DNA of 64,000 nucleotides from Diogma glabrata (GCA_963693315.1 OY856186.1:234965736-235029735); one strand, 5' to 3'. Positions 1 to 12,372 are shown, numbered from the stretch's first letter. Notes: generated by a model from the letters alone, not told the origin. Made by a program: numbers and translations.

Positions 1-299
1 TTTCTTTCATATTTTTACGTCAGCAGTCGCCGTTCAACTGTCATCATTTTCTTTCCATATTTTTACGGCGGCAGTAAAGTAACAAATTATTTTGAAAAAA
101 ACTCATCACATGATTATAAAAAATTTGATGTATTTATTAATTTGGTATTTATAAAAAATTTAAACGTTTTCCGAAAACTAGTGTATTTAATTCGGAGCTA
201 AAATGACCTTTTTTGTTTCGTCTATAACTGTCGGGACCGCTATGGTCGGCCGCTAAGCTATAGACGCATTCCATAGGCGAGATGAAAACGTTTTACGTT

Positions 300-900
300 C
301 GTGAAACTGCCTCACTCGAGGCTTCAACGCGTCTCCTTTAACAAATTTTCACTAGCGAAAAGACATTGTTTTTATCCATTATTTTGGCAAAATTTGCTAA
401 ATTCTATAACATTATTGAAAAAAAAACATTTTTTTATTCGTCTACATATTAAAGTGTTACTTTATTCTGCGGCTTTAAAGTATCACTTTTCAACTATTTA
501 TTTTGTTGTCATACCTACGTCCAAAAAAGTAAAAAGCATTTGTATTTGTTTAAATTCTATGAAAAATAATATTTTTTATCAAAGCAACCCTCAAATTCAA
601 AATTTCATTATCCAGTTAAAATAGTTGTTATCATTTGTTGTCATAGCTACACAATAATTTGGAAAAAATAATAAATATTTTGTCAAAGGTTACTTGTTCC
701 ACATATTTTTATTTTAAAATTTATGAAAATTTATAATTTTAATTTAGAATAAACAACTTTTCTTAAAATATTTTGCTTGCGGCGAATAAAAAATAGTATA
801 TGATGCACGAAAGTAAGCTATTTTGGACTTAATGTGGGTGCAATTCTCGGCTAGCGCCTCGATTTGCAAACTCCACATCCGTCCAAAATCTTAAATTAAT
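300..900. repeat. Dispersed repeat, inverted relative to 21340-22020
   Basis: Stretches at 400-620 and 760-890 match, in inverse orientation, the block at 21480-21880. Shared landmarks are a segment reading TTGCTTGCGGCGAATAAAAA near 773, a T-rich arm containing TTATTCGTCTACATATTAAA, and a segment around 'acctacgtccaaaaaagtaa'. The similarity is eroded, so these are old copies. The centre near 850-870 carries a CG-rich mini-palindrome (CGGCTAGCGCCTCG), as in several other hairpin repeats of this window. The 107-codon open frame at 301-624 lies in the repeat and resembles no protein I know. Non-autonomous DNA transposon is a guess. Confidence 0.55.
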
Positions 901-1706
901 CTGGCATGAAAATTGACTTTTTATATGCTATCGTAGACAAAATTATTAATTACTTCGTTGGTTGTTAATTATATTTATTAATTTTAATAATGTTCGTCAA
1001 TCAATATATAAAAATAGACTTTGTTTAACCAAAGTGAAATTTATTTGCATTGGGCAGAGTCAATTTGTTTCTAGGAAATAATTAAAGAAAATTAATTAAT
1101 ATCTTTCTTATTTTTTTTAAGTATTTCAACTGTAAATTTTAACAAATGATGAAAAATTTTAAATAATGATTGAAAAATAGCTTTTCAAAATCAAGTTTAT
1201 TTAGTTTTTGGTGAAAAACACGTGAAATCAACAAAAAACATGCAATTTTGGAAATGAGGTTTTAATTTTGTATATTTAGGTATTGGAATTCGTTGACATC
1301 AATAAAAAAAAATTTTCTGCGTTTTTAATTTTTTTTTTTAACCCTGTCTTAAGATACAGGGTGTTGAAAAATCAACAAATTGCTCGACCCTGATGTATTG
1401 AAATGGCTCTACAGTCAAAACTACCGGACTGATTTTAATGTTATATAGCTCAAAATGTAGGTATTGAACAGAGCTAATCAAAATAATAATTCACATTATA
1501 TGACCTTGAACATTTGCTTGTAGAAAAATAACGGTAAAAAATTCAAATTCGATTTTCTGGAAATGCGTAATTTTTAAATTTTTGATTTTTTAATACGTGA
1601 AAGGTACATACTACATATGTTACTAACATTATATAAAAAATTCAGGAGATGAAAATTTTTTGTTTTTTTTTATTAACTTTATTGCAACACGCCTTAAAAT
1701 TTTTCA

Positions 1707-2102
1707 TCATAAAAAAAGTGGAGTTGAAAAATTAACAGTAATTGTTTTTAAATTGGCGTATCTATCAGTTAGTCGATTTCGTTTTGCAATGTAACCTGCC
1801 TCCGTTGCATAGAAAAAATGCATGTTATCTTGAAAATTGCCTGGAGCTGCTGCCCAGTTATATAACTCCAGAGTGGTTGATATAACTTTGTCGTATTCTT
1901 TCTTAAGACTCGCTCTAGCTACCTCTCTTTTTACTGTTCCTCCAATTCCATCACAAGGTCCTTTGCCGTGCGATGTTGCATGAAAATGCCACTCACATGC
2001 TATTTTGTAGTGATTCAAATGATGCAGGATCATAGAAAAATTCTTTTTATTTTTATATTGTGAAGCAGCGCCATCAGAAATATAAATAATCCAATTTTTT
2101 GT
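1707..2102 (-). pseudogene. Transposase-like protein fragment, left arm
   Basis: Reading leftwards, the translation contains SDGAASQYKNKKNF, then HATSHGKGPCDGIGG followed by TVKREVARASL, then LYNWAAAPGNFQDNM. From memory these blocks are typical of a large uncharacterised insect family whose conserved Asp-rich motifs suggest a DDE/RNase H-fold transposase origin; I cannot name it securely. Only the C-terminal third is present. The open frame runs on to 2222, but upstream residues there read the complementary strand of the single-copy centre, so they are not native. The C-terminus is lost through a deletion relative to the right arm. It is almost surely non-functional. Confidence 0.65.
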
Positions 2103-2105
2103 GTA

Positions 2106-2835
2106 GTGTGTTTTGTGTTTTGCGAATTTTTTGTGAGTTGCGATTTTGCAGAAAATTACTCGTTCGTAATACAAAACAAAGCGCAAGGTTACCATTGGAA
2201 CAATAAACAAGCAACAATTCATCCTTTCGTAATATATTACACGGATGCATATGAAAAATTACAACATATCAATTTCATTATAATATCGGATTGCCTTACT
2301 CATGACAGCGTTGCTGTGAATCTCTTCATAGATAACTTAATTGATCTTTTAAAAACAAAATTCAAAAAGTTTCAAAAATTATTTATATTTTTGATGGCGC
2401 TGCTTCACAATATAAAAATAAAAAGAATTTGTTATGATCCTGCATCATTTGAATCACTACAAAATAGCATGTGAGTGGCATTTTCATGCAACATCGCATG
2501 GTAAAGGACCTTGTGATGGAATTGGAGGAACAGTAAAAAGAAAAGTAGCTAGAGCAAGTCTTAAGAAAGAATACGACAAAATCATATCAACACCTCTGGA
2601 GTTATATAACTGGGCAGCAACTCCAGGCAATTTTCAAGATAACATGCATTTTTTCTATGTAATGGAGGCAGGTTACATTGCAAAACGAAATCGACTAGCT
2701 GATAGATACGCCAATTTAAAAACAATTACTGGAACACGAGGATATCACTCATACATTCCTACAAATGATGGATCAATCTTAGCTAGACGTTATTCTAACT
2801 CTACGGAATTTAGTAATGTAAAATTAAATAAATGA
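2106..2835 (+). pseudogene. Transposase-like protein fragment, right arm
   Basis: The first frame (2106 to about 2400) gives VSCDFAENYSFVIQNKAQGY and later IIISDCLTHDSVAVNLFIDN. After a frameshift around 2390-2434 the second frame continues with MILHHLNHYKIACEWHFHA, SHGKGPCDGIGGTVKR and DRYANLKTITGTRGYHSY, ending at 2835. DFAENY, SDCLTHD, FDGAASQYKN and HGKGPCDGIGG occur in the order expected of the insect transposase-like family described for the left arm, so candidate catalytic acidic residues are still visible. The N-terminal half is missing and at least one frameshift is present. The left arm lacks the segment 2106-2380, so this is the more complete of the two. Confidence 0.65.
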
Positions 2836-3420
2836 TAAAAAATGTGTAAAATATTTATTTTGAGTTAAAATTAAAAATTTATTATAAAAACATATATGTA
2901 AATCCAAAAAAAAAACTGTTAATTTTTTAACTCCAGTTTTTTTTATGATGAAAAATTTTAAGGCGTGTTGCAATAAAATTAATAAAAAAAAACAAAAAAT
3001 TTTCACCTCCTGAATTTTTTATATAATGTTAGTAACATATGTACCTTTTACATATAAAAAAATCAAAATTTAAAAAAATGGCATTTCTAGAAACTCGAAT
3101 TTGAATTTTTTACCGTTATTTTTCTAAAAGAAAATGTTTAAGGTCATATAATGTGAATTATTATTTTGATTAGCTCTGTTCAATACCTACATTTTGAGCT
3201 ATATAACTTTAAAATCAGTTTGGTAGTTTTGACTGTAGAGCCATTTCAATACACCAGGGTCGAGCAATTTCTTGATTTTCCAACACCCTGTATCTTAAGA
3301 CAGGGTTAAAAAAAAAAATTAAAACTTAGAAAATTTTTTTTTATTGATGTCAACGAATTCCATACCTAAATATACAAAATTAAAACCTCATTTCCAGACC
3401 TTGCTGATTTCACGTGTTTT

Positions 3421-4884
3421 TAACCTTTTGCATTTCCTGGCAAAGTTTTCCTCGGTGATGCTTATTTTTTTTTACACGATCTAAAAGTAGACGTTATGAA
3501 CAAATATAATGATTAATGTTTTTTTTTTGAAAAAACTGTTTCCTATATAGAAGAATTTTTGTGTGAAAATGAGGTCACTTTTTTGGTTTAAAATCAAAAT
3601 CAAACTTAAAAATAAGTATTTTGATTCCAAAAAATTACAGCGTATTAGTGACATAATAAGGTACGTTTTCACCAAATTGTGTGGAAAAAAAAAAGTTTTT
3701 GTGAGAGATAAAAATTAAAAACGAAAAGCCCTTTTTTCCTCAGTTTTTTCTATTTTCACAGCAAGTTTTAGGTTATGTGAAAAAATGGTTTAAGTAAAAG
3801 ATATAGACCTTTTTATTACCTATAACCGTTACTTTAAACTTTTTTCGATAAAAGGGTTAGTTTCGCTGAAAATCATGAAAAACCATTTTCTACCCCTAAT
3901 AGCTCACCCCATTTCACCACCGCAACTCGGAGCACCTTTAATTTTTGATTCCCATCATTTGCGCAATATTTTCTATATATCCAATAGTTTTCATCCTGTT
4001 ACTAATTTTTTTCCATTTTTTGCGTGTTTTTAAGGTATCTAGACTGGTCTACAATGTAAACTTCATTCTATTTTCATTTTAAATTAAAACAAAACCAAAG
4101 CGTTCTGTTCAGTATAGCTGTATCATACTCACAGAATAGTGAACAAATTTAGCCCATACCGTTATTTTTATTAGCAATTTTGTCATAGCGTAATCGTGCT
4201 CACCACACTTAACCTCATCTAAAAACCGTATCCTGAACATAACCAAACGTTTCCTAAACATAAGTTAGGACTTGACGTAAGCACCAGTACTTATTGTATA
4301 TTAATAAAAAAAAATATGCATTGTAATTCATAACTTGAACTTGTTGCTAATATTGTGATATGAATGAAAAATTGTAGAATTTTTATTTGAACATGTTTAT
4401 GATCTCCATTCTAATTCAATTCAGAGACATGATTTTCATAATTTTATTCTTATAGCAAGACAATAAAACTCATATAAAATCAGGATTTAAATTGAATTTT
4501 ACTATTAAACAAAAATGATATTAGATGTGACATCTGATATAGGACTTATGATTCAACTATATTCTACATTGATTCAAAAAATGAAGAGGATAATCATTTC
4601 TGCTAAATGGCATTATTACGATGTTCAACATTGATCAATTGATCTATTATCATTTGAATGCTTGCCGTTGAAATCAATTTGTATTTATGTTGTTACGATT
4701 TTTACCAGTAGTGTATTGCCTACAGAATAAGTACCGAAACGCTTTAATTAGGTTAGAATTGTTTAAAATATATAACGCGAGCGTAGCGATCGGAGATGCT
4801 TAAAACTGCTTGGATTAATTGTTTTTTTAAATTTTCAATGTCATTTACATGTACTTTAAAATTACGGTTTCATAAAACTATAAT
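3421..4884. other. AT-rich stretch without recognisable genes
   Basis: No reading frame with a recognisable family, no tRNA-like fold and no clear tandem repeat. Long A and T runs and short open frames only, such as 3481-3675 on the minus strand, which is low-complexity Phe/Leu/Ile. Confidence 0.6.
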
Positions 4885-5035
4885 TTGGTAACAGATGCAG
4901 CAATGGCAACAGATGCAGCGCCTCAAACTTGACAACAATACTCCATGCAGGGACGGATATAGGACTTATAAATGTGGAGTAATTGATACGGATTTGGAAA
5001 AAAAGTCACCCTTGCATGGCAGAGTAATTGCGTAG
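4885..5035 (-). pseudogene. Non-LTR RT C-terminal scrap
   Basis: On the minus strand the segment 4890-4970 reads RPCMEYCCQV, a stop, then GAASVAIA. This is the C-terminal 'Y..P.MEYC..VW.AA' block that follows the RT domain in Jockey/CR1-type non-LTR retrotransposons. The same block is present at 9100-9160 and 12390-12450. Only this scrap survives, with an in-frame stop. Confidence 0.55.
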
Positions 5036-5339
5036 GTTGCCGAAACGCACACAAACAATACTTATACATTTCAAAAAATTCAAAAGTAGTTTATAGAACT
5101 GAAAATTTAATTCTATGACATATTTAAAATATTTTTAAATTAATATTTTCATAAAAAAGAACCGGAACGCGTTCCTGCAGTAAAAAAGGTACCGGGACGA
5201 CGTTCTGGTGCGTTCCGGCCGCAATACACCACTAATTTTTACACATTAAGTATGCTAAATTTCCGATATTCATTTCCATAATATTTTATTATATATAAAT
5301 CTTAAAAAACATTGTAACGGAGGGATCAATTTCTTTTAT

Positions 5340-5720
5340 TTGTACATTTTTTTATTTTTGATCTATGGGTGTGAGAACCCCGCGTACTCCAGTCCCTGCT
5401 ATATTGATATACGAGCTAACGTGAGATATCACATGAAACTGGCAATAGCAGTGAGATATCACTAGCCAAGGTGATATCTTAAGGGTGCTGGCGGATGAAC
5501 TCTATTCAGTCAACGGTAGCACCTTCAATCTTAGTTATATGGAGTATTCCTTGACGATGCCACGTTATTGCATATTCAAAGAACCGAGCCTTCATATGCA
5601 AGGGTTTTAATCATTGAGGAAGGAAGTGCGTCGTATGATCAAGGAATATGCCACTAGCTGGATTATTGGCAACCACATTTTGTAGCGCTTGGTCGTCTAC
5701 AATGTTTTTTTTACTCTACT
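5340..5720. repeat. Dispersed repeat family, copy 1
   Basis: It contains GATCTATGGGTGTGA, found again at 18690, and a block (5480-5560) containing TATTCAGTCAACGGTAGCACC that recurs inversely at 55867-55960 and 57000-57075. Right end grades into unassigned AT-rich DNA. No coding capacity is visible. Confidence 0.5.
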
Positions 5721-6800
5721 GCATTTGATGGGCAAATGTATTTTTTACTTGCATATATATTATAATTATATCTATTCTTAATTACGCACTATATATGAAC
5801 GAAAGAGAATTCCATCTATTGAGTGTATTTTAAAATAATCCTTTTTAATCTAAATGCAATCGAAATTGCATTAATCAACATATGTTAATCAGTTTTGGTT
5901 AATTGTATTTCATAACTTGAACAATAAAAGTTAAAATTAAATTATTTAAAAATACACAGTGTAATATAATCTGGTAATTTTCATGATTGCTTAAATAAAA
6001 CCGGAGTTGTGTGTCGGTGTCGTGTACAATATAAATAAAAGCCAAGGTATGTTCTAGTTCATATGAGTTGTAAAAGTTTTATATATTCAAGGTAGTTTTT
6101 CTAAGACATTCTTTTAATTTTCTTGGCTTTAGAAGCACTCGCGAAAACATCCACGTTCAGATAATAATAAACTAGGATAGTTTCCAAGATAAAATAGACG
6201 CGTTGTTTCTTGGTATTTTTTACCTTGAAACTTCTTACAAAAGCAAAAACTGTAAGTAGCTCTTATAATTTTATATTGTGACGCCATTTTGTTTGGCTGG
6301 AAAATACAGTTGGGAACTGTACGTGGCATAAGACAACGGAGCGAATCAGGCTAGGATTTTTTTGTATATACTGTTAGTATTATAGCCACAACTCAATATA
6401 TCAACTACGTAGATAGAAGATTTTTCTTAAAGGTCGCATCAAATTAGATAAAAATTGAAGATACGGTACGGTATGATTATCAAAAAAAAGGTGATTAAAT
6501 TGAATGTTACTCTTGTAACGAATTAACGGATTAACCAGCTGATTAGTTGTGAATGCATTTATATATATGTACTTATTTTGTTTAAATCATCGTTGTTATT
6601 AATTAATTTATTATATACCTGCCCATATTTGCACGTTAGATAAATTTATATATTTTATATTTTTCTTTATATACATATTTCTTTTCATATAGAAATTAAG
6701 ATATTAGGTTGTGTCTCGAGAACGCCATAGTATTTGCAATTGATTTAAATTATTAGTACTTTTAAGTTTGCATGATATTTTCTAAGAACTTTAAAAAATG
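5721..6800. other. AT-rich stretch without supported genes
   Basis: The only sizeable frame (6129-6329, minus, 66 codons) starts with MPRTVPNCIFQPNKM and resembles no protein I know; it contains a splice-donor-like GTAAG-type context but no partner exon can be shown. I see no RNA gene. Confidence 0.5.
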
Positions 6801-7214
6801 TATAATTATATAAATGCTTTATGTTACCTTATGTAACTAAATCATGTATGAACATAATTAGGTGTTTCGTTTAAAAATTTCGGTTTACATTTTTGCGTAT
6901 AATATATCGGTATTTATATATATTTATTATTATATTTATTTACATGTATAATTAATTATTTCTATAATCAAAATACAAAAGCTACTTTTTTTGATAATTT
7001 TTACACTAAAGTGTTTAGGTTGAATGTTTTTGTTTATAGCAACGTGGCATTGTTCTAGATAGTTATAGTGAAGTGGAAATGAGCGGATAAGAGTTTTTTT
7101 TGATTATGTGATTCAAGGTTTTTCGGAGCTCCATGCAATCGTGGGATTTCCTCGGATGGAGGAAATCAAATAAGGTTCTGGGAGGGTTGGAAAAGAATTA
7201 TCATCATCATCTGA

Positions 7215-7415
7215 TCATTTAGGTAACTGGATGTCAACATAGTGTCTAAGTGTATATAATAGTGTATCTTCTTCATTCAATGGTTTTATTTTGAGTTTTT
7301 TTTTTGTTATTGACCCTATATAAATAGCAGTACATGCAAGCTCAGAACGGCGATCGTGGAAGATCACGACCCAGAGGCTGACATCTAGCCGGAAAATGTA
7401 CTGCTCACCATACAA
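7215..7415 (-). CDS. Short open frame of unknown nature (copy A)
   Basis: A 66-codon frame whose product starts MYGEQYIFRLDVSLWVVIF and ends RHYVDIQLPK. Composition is protein-like rather than low-complexity (Arg, Asp, Glu, Trp present), unlike most random frames here. An AG preceded by a pyrimidine-poor tract lies just upstream, so an exon cannot be excluded. I recognise no family. It may be a remnant of a mobile element. Its identity in the two duplicated copies only reflects the recent duplication. Confidence 0.2.
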   Translation of the reverse strand: MYGEQYIFRLDVSLWVVIFHDRRSELACTAIYIGSITKKKLKIKPLNEEDTLLYTLRHYVDIQLPK

Positions 7416-7429
7416 TCCAATCTGAGATT

Positions 7430-7780
7430 TCTGTTAATGCATGATAGTTCAAATGTAGTTCGATACAAACTCCATCTAGATTCCAAATACAATGTGTTTG
7501 GAACTATCTGAACTAGCATCGTTACAATTTTAGTTTCGTTCCTGCAAATTGCTAATACAAATTTGCTGTTTACCTTTTATTTTATTTTTTCTACCCTATC
7601 ATAAAATATTGCCCTATGTCGTATGTCTATAAAAAATATAACAAAAACAGACTTGCGTCCTTCAACACCTTAGAACGCATGTTGTTGTAGGACCTTGGTC
7701 TTAAAAAGTTTTAATGTGTTGTTGTGACCCATATTGTAATTCCTACAATACAAATGTACACAGCACATTTTTATTTAAAA
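7430..7780. repeat. Dispersed repeat family, second block (copy A)
   Basis: The block with CCTTAGAACGCATGTTGTTG, then 'ttaatgtgttgttgtgaccc' and 'tgtaattcctacaatac', recurs in diverged form at 19340-19450 (inverse), 52885-52945 (direct) and 56265-56390 (inverse). The neighbouring TTTGCTGTTTACCTTTTATT block recurs inversely at 56480-56540. Non-coding. The superfamily is unknown. Confidence 0.6.
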
Positions 7781-8374
7781 AAAACAATAATTTATTGTAT
7801 GAAATGAAAATAAAAGTATGAACTCATCTAAAACTACAAGATACAGATAAAAAACTGATGGTTAAAACATTTACTTTGAACTCTCACATCATATCACAAT
7901 TCACAACTCATCTCAACGGAGCATAAATATTTCAACTAAACAAAAAGGTATTTAAAATTTAAATCCATTCATCTCATCCATCCTTTAACAATAATTTTAT
8001 TAAATTTTCTCTTTATTTTTTTCCGAGTACATACATAAAAGCAACTTCAAAACAAAACAGAAAAAAGGAAACTTAATAACATAAACTTTTAATAAATAGA
8101 AAAGCTCAAAAGTTAAATTAAAACTTTTAAATAACAATTTGCTGATTTTTTGTATGTAGACATGTTTCAAATAAATTTTTATTTATTGTAAAAAATTAAA
8201 TAAATAAAAAGGTATTTTATTTATTTTTGTATGTAGTTCTACGTACAATGATTTTACTTTAATTTAATTCCGTTTAATTTAGTTGAAATTGTCTCAAAAA
8301 GTTAAAATATTTAATTAATTTTTGAGTTTTTTATGAGTGGGTTAATCGGTTGAGACTAGGACTTACATTTGGTA

Positions 8375-8960
8375 ATATTATAGCTATTTATGTATTAAGG
8401 ACGTAAAATAGGACTTTTTTGCTTGAGTGATATTGTTGCTCTAAACGTTAGCCGACGGCAACAGACACTCGAAAGTAAAAGAGATACGTTATGCCCGAAT
8501 TACATACAAGATTTTTGTATGTAATACGGGCACAAGATTTTTGTACTAGTAAAATTCAGTATTATTTGCATAAGTAAAAATACATATATTTAAACAAAAT
8601 AGTAAAATATATTTTAAGAAAATTGTTTAATCCATGTAAGTAAATGCCCGATTTTCCGAATATTCAGATAACCGGAATTTTGAATTTTTTCCTCTTTCTT
8701 AAGAAAAATGTTGTTTTACAGGAATTCACACGAAATATATTTTGCTTTAACTTTTGAATTATCATTTACTTATTTTTGTATTTGTATAAATAGCTATTTA
8801 TGTATTAAGGGCCTAAAGTATATCTTTTCCGCTTGACAGAAATTGTTGCTCGAGGCGTTAGCCGAGAGAAAAAATCACTCGGAAGCAAAAGAGATACTTT
8901 ATGCCTGAATTGCATACGATTTTTGTACGAGTAAGATTGTGTATTATTTGCATAAATAAA
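8375..8960. repeat. Two direct copies of a hairpin-type short repeat (copy A)
   Basis: TAGCTATTTATGTATTAAGG occurs at about 8381 and 8789, each followed by a similar ~150-bp block with 'cgttagccga' and 'aaaagagatac...ttatgcc' and ending in TTTTTGTA and AGTATTATTTGCATAA-like sequence. The two blocks are roughly 75% alike. Each has a CG-rich centre such as GCTCGAGGCGTTAGCCGAG at 8850. They look like two insertions, or a tandem copy, of one small non-autonomous element. The segment repeats at 11667-12252. Confidence 0.55.
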
Positions 8961-9079
8961 AATACATATATTTACACAAAATAGTAAAATATTTTTTAGA
9001 AAATTATTTTATCAAAGTAGTTTTTCGAAATAATAGTAATAATCCAATAGTAATATTCTTCTTTGTTAATAATATAATA

Positions 9080-10092
9080 TCTTCCAAGAGAACCAAGATG
9101 GAAACAGAAGCAGCACCCCAAACTTGACAACAGTACTCCATACAGGGACGAAAATAGGACTTATAAACATGAAGCAATTGGTATGGAGTGAAAAATTTTT
9201 TGCATCAATTTAAGAGGCCGAGTTTTTTAGACGCGCTTTTTGCCGCTTTTTGCTATTACATGATCGTTCCATAGTAGGTCATTTGAAACTGTGACACCCA
9301 ATAAACGAATGTTTCACCCATTGGTTTATCACACATACTGAAAAAAATATCTTTGGGGAACTCGGTCTTTGATCTGGAAACAATCAACAGCTGTGTTTTG
9401 ATTTTGGTCACCCTGATCGGCGACTTTTTTTAGGTCTTTATTCACGTTTATGGCAGCGTCTCTCCGGGCAGGATTAATTCGTTCGTGCATTTTACCTTTT
9501 GAAGGAAGGGGCTCGAACGACTTGTGCAGAGTACTATCATCTGCAAAACTATTTATTGGGTTGCTGGTGATTTTCAACAATTCGTTAAAATAAATCAAAA
9601 ATAGGGTTGGGGACAATACTGAGCCTTGAGGTATACCAGCATAAATTAGTTTAGACTCAGAAGAAAATTCGTCTAAGAAGACCGAAATGTATCGGTTGGA
9701 TAGAAAATTTTGAATCAGCTTCACAATATTGGGATGAAAACCATACGCAACGAGCTTGATTAAGTTGGCATACCAGACTCGATCGAATGCCTTGGAGATG
9801 TCTAAAGCGATAAGGTATGTTTCACCACCTTTATCAAGTATGCTGTTCCAATAATATGCTACACAGTTTAATAGATCGGTAGTTGATCTTTTGTTTCAAA
9901 AACCGTATTGGCTGTCGGCTATTAAATGATTTACCTCCAGAAATTTTGAAATGTGTGTATTAATATAATGCTCGTAGACTTTGGATAGGACCAATAGTAA
10001 AGCTATTGGCCTATAATTTGAGATATCCGATTTTGGTCCCTTTTTGGGGACGGGCTGGACATTTGCCAACTTCCAGCACGAGGGAAATATAA
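9080..10092 (-). pseudogene. Non-LTR RT fragment (copy A, truncated by duplication)
   Basis: The minus-strand frame shows GIPQGSVLSPTLFLIYFNEL and then NSFADDSTLHKSF, which are RT motifs B and C; upstream is LDISKAFDRVWYANLVKL, motif A. A stop replaces a residue after SQYGF (near 9898), and a frameshift follows the catalytic motif before the C-terminal block RPCMEYCCQVWGAASVSIL near 9100. Jockey/CR1-like by motif pattern. The N-terminal side is cut exactly at the duplication junction (10092), so it cannot be functional. Confidence 0.88.
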
Positions 10093-10506
10093 TATAATTA
10101 TATAAATGCTTTATGTTACCTTATGTAACTAAATCATGTATGAACATAATTAGGTGTTTCGTTTAAAAATTTCGGTTTACATTTTTGCGTATAATATATC
10201 GGTATTTATATATATTTATTATTATATTTATTTACATGTATAATTAATTATTTCTATAATCAAAATACAAAAGCTACTTTTTTTGATAATTTTTACACTA
10301 AAGTGTTTAGGTTGAATGTTTTTGTTTATAGCAACGTGGCATTGTTCTAGATAGTTATAGTGAAGTGGAAATGAGCGGATAAGAGTTTTTTTTGATTATG
10401 TGATTCAAGGTTTTTCGGAGCTCCATGCAATCGTGGGATTTCCTCGGATGGAGGAAATCAAATAAGGTTCTGGGAGGGTTGGAAAAGAATTATCATCATC
10501 ATCTGA

Positions 10507-10707
10507 TCATTTAGGTAACTGGATGTCAACATAGTGTCTAAGTGTATATAATAGTGTATCTTCTTCATTCAATGGTTTTATTTTGAGTTTTTTTTTTGTT
10601 ATTGACCCTATATAAATAGCAGTACATGCAAGCTCAGAACGGCGATCGTGGAAGATCACGACCCAGAGGCTGACATCTAGCCGGAAAATGTACTGCTCAC
10701 CATACAA
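10507..10707 (-). CDS. Short open frame of unknown nature (copy B)
   Basis: Identical in translation to the 66-codon frame at 7215-7415, carried along by the 3.29 kb duplication. No independent support for expression. Confidence 0.2.
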   Translation of the reverse strand: MYGEQYIFRLDVSLWVVIFHDRRSELACTAIYIGSITKKKLKIKPLNEEDTLLYTLRHYVDIQLPK

Positions 10708-10721
10708 TCCAATCTGAGATT

Positions 10722-11072
10722 TCTGTTAATGCATGATAGTTCAACTGTAGTTCGATACAAACTCCATCTAGATTCCAAATACAATGTGTTTGGAACTATC
10801 TGAACTAGCATCGTTACAATTTTAGTTTCGTTCCTGCAAATTGCTAATACAAATTTGCTGTTTACCTTTTATTTTATTTTTTCTACCCTATCATAAAATA
10901 TTGCCCTATGTCGTATGTCTATAAAAAATATAACAAAAACAGACTTGCGTCCTTCAACACCTTAGAACGCATGTTGTTGTAGGACCTTGGTCTTAAAAAG
11001 TTTTAATGTGTTGTTGTGACCCATATTGTAATTCCTACAATACAAATGTACACAGCACATTTTTATTTAAAA
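10722..11072. repeat. Dispersed repeat family, second block (copy B)
   Basis: Same block as 7430-7780, duplicated with the 3.29 kb unit. Confidence 0.6.
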
Positions 11073-11666
11073 AAAACAATAATTTATTGTATGAAATGAA
11101 AATAAAAGTATGAACTCATCTAAAACTACAAGATACAGATAAAAAACTGATGGTTAAAACATTTACTTTGAACTCTCACATCATATCACAATTCACAACT
11201 CATCTCAACGGAGCATAAATATTTCAACTAAACAAAAAGGTATTTAAAATTTAAATCCATTCATCTCATCCTTCCTTTAACAATAATTTTATTAAATTTT
11301 CTCTTTATTTTTTTCCGAGTACATACATAAAAGCAACTTCAAAACAAAACAGAAAAAAGGAAACTTAATAACATAAACTTTTAATAAATAGAAAAGCTCA
11401 AAAGTTAAATTAAAACTTTTAAATAACAATTTGCTGATTTTTTGTATGTAGACATGTTTCAAATAAATTTTTATTTATTGTAAAAAATTAAATAAATAAA
11501 AAGGTATTTTATTTATTTTTGTATGTAGTTCTACGTACAATGATTTTACTTTAATTTAATTCCGTTTAATTTAGTTGAAATTGTCTCAAAAAGTTAAAAT
11601 ATTTAATTAATTTTTGAGTTTTTTTATGAGTGGGTTAATCGGTTGAGACTAGGACTTACATTTGGT

Positions 11667-12252
11667 AATATTATAGCTATTTATGTATTAAGGACGTAAA
11701 ATAGGACTTTTTTGCTTGAGTGATATTGTTGCTCTAAACGTTAGCCGACGGCAACAGACACTCGAAAGTAAAAGAGATACGTTATGCCCGAATTACATAC
11801 AAGATTTTTGTATGTAATACGGGCACAAGATTTTTGTACTAGTAAAATTCAGTATTATTTGCATAAGTAAAAATACATATATTTAAACAAAATAGTAAAA
11901 TATATTTTAAGAAAATTGTTTAATCCATGGAAGTAAATGCCCGATTTTCCGAATATTCAGATAACCGGAATTTTGAATTTTTTCCTCTTTCTTAAGAAAA
12001 ATGTTGTTTTACAGGAATTCACACGAAATATATTTTGCTTTAACTTTTGAATTATCATTTACTTATTTTTGTATTTGTATAAATAGCTATTTATGTATTA
12101 AGGGCCTAAAGTATATCTTTTCCGCTTGACAGAAATTGTTGCTCGAGGCGTTAGCCGAGAGAAAAAATCACTCGGAAGCAAAAGAGATACTTTATGCCTG
12201 AATTGCATACGATTTTTGTACGAGTAAGATTGTGTATTATTTGCATAAATAA
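11667..12252. repeat. Two direct copies of a hairpin-type short repeat (copy B)
   Basis: The 8375-8960 pair carried in the second unit of the tandem duplication, with one visible substitution in between. Confidence 0.55.
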
Positions 12253-12372
12253 AAATACATATATTTACACAAAATAGTAAAATATTTTTTAGAAAATTAT
12301 TTTATCAAAGTAGTTTTTCGAAATAATAGTAATAATCCAATAGTAATATTCTTCTTTGTTAATAATATAATA

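Larger units (their letters stand above)
1219..3420. mobile_element. Fold-back (inverted-repeat) transposon remnant
   Basis: The left arm (about 1219-2100) is matched in reverse complement by the right arm (about 2380-3420). Near 1340 the sequence reads AACCCTGTCTTAAGATACAG and its complement ends near 3306, so a near-palindromic CCCTGTCTTAAG motif sits in each arm. Similarity continues outward to CACGTGAAATC at 1219 and its mirror near 3417. The left arm lacks the part corresponding to about 2733-2915, and the centre (about 2100-2380) is single copy. Each arm carries the C-terminal part of the same transposase-like gene in opposite directions. The structure could be a head-to-head double insertion or an aberrant transposition product. 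No clear target-site duplication is visible. Confidence 0.75.
6801..10092. repeat. 3.29 kb tandem duplication, copy A
   Basis: Direct repeat of 10093-13384 with period about 3292 bp. I see only about five differences by eye: a/c at 7444/10736, a/t at 7980/11272, an extra T near 11625, t/g near 8635/11928 and g/a near 9523/12816. The left edge follows 'aaaaaatg' and the right edge cuts an RT gene. The join at 10085-10100 is a run of alternating AT, so microhomology-mediated origin is possible. Identity is high enough that recent duplication or an assembly artefact must both be considered. Confidence 0.93.

Noticed and set aside
301..624. 107-codon plus-strand frame near the left edge
   Set aside because: No ATG (it opens at GTG); it lies in a dispersed repeat and the sequence resembles no protein.
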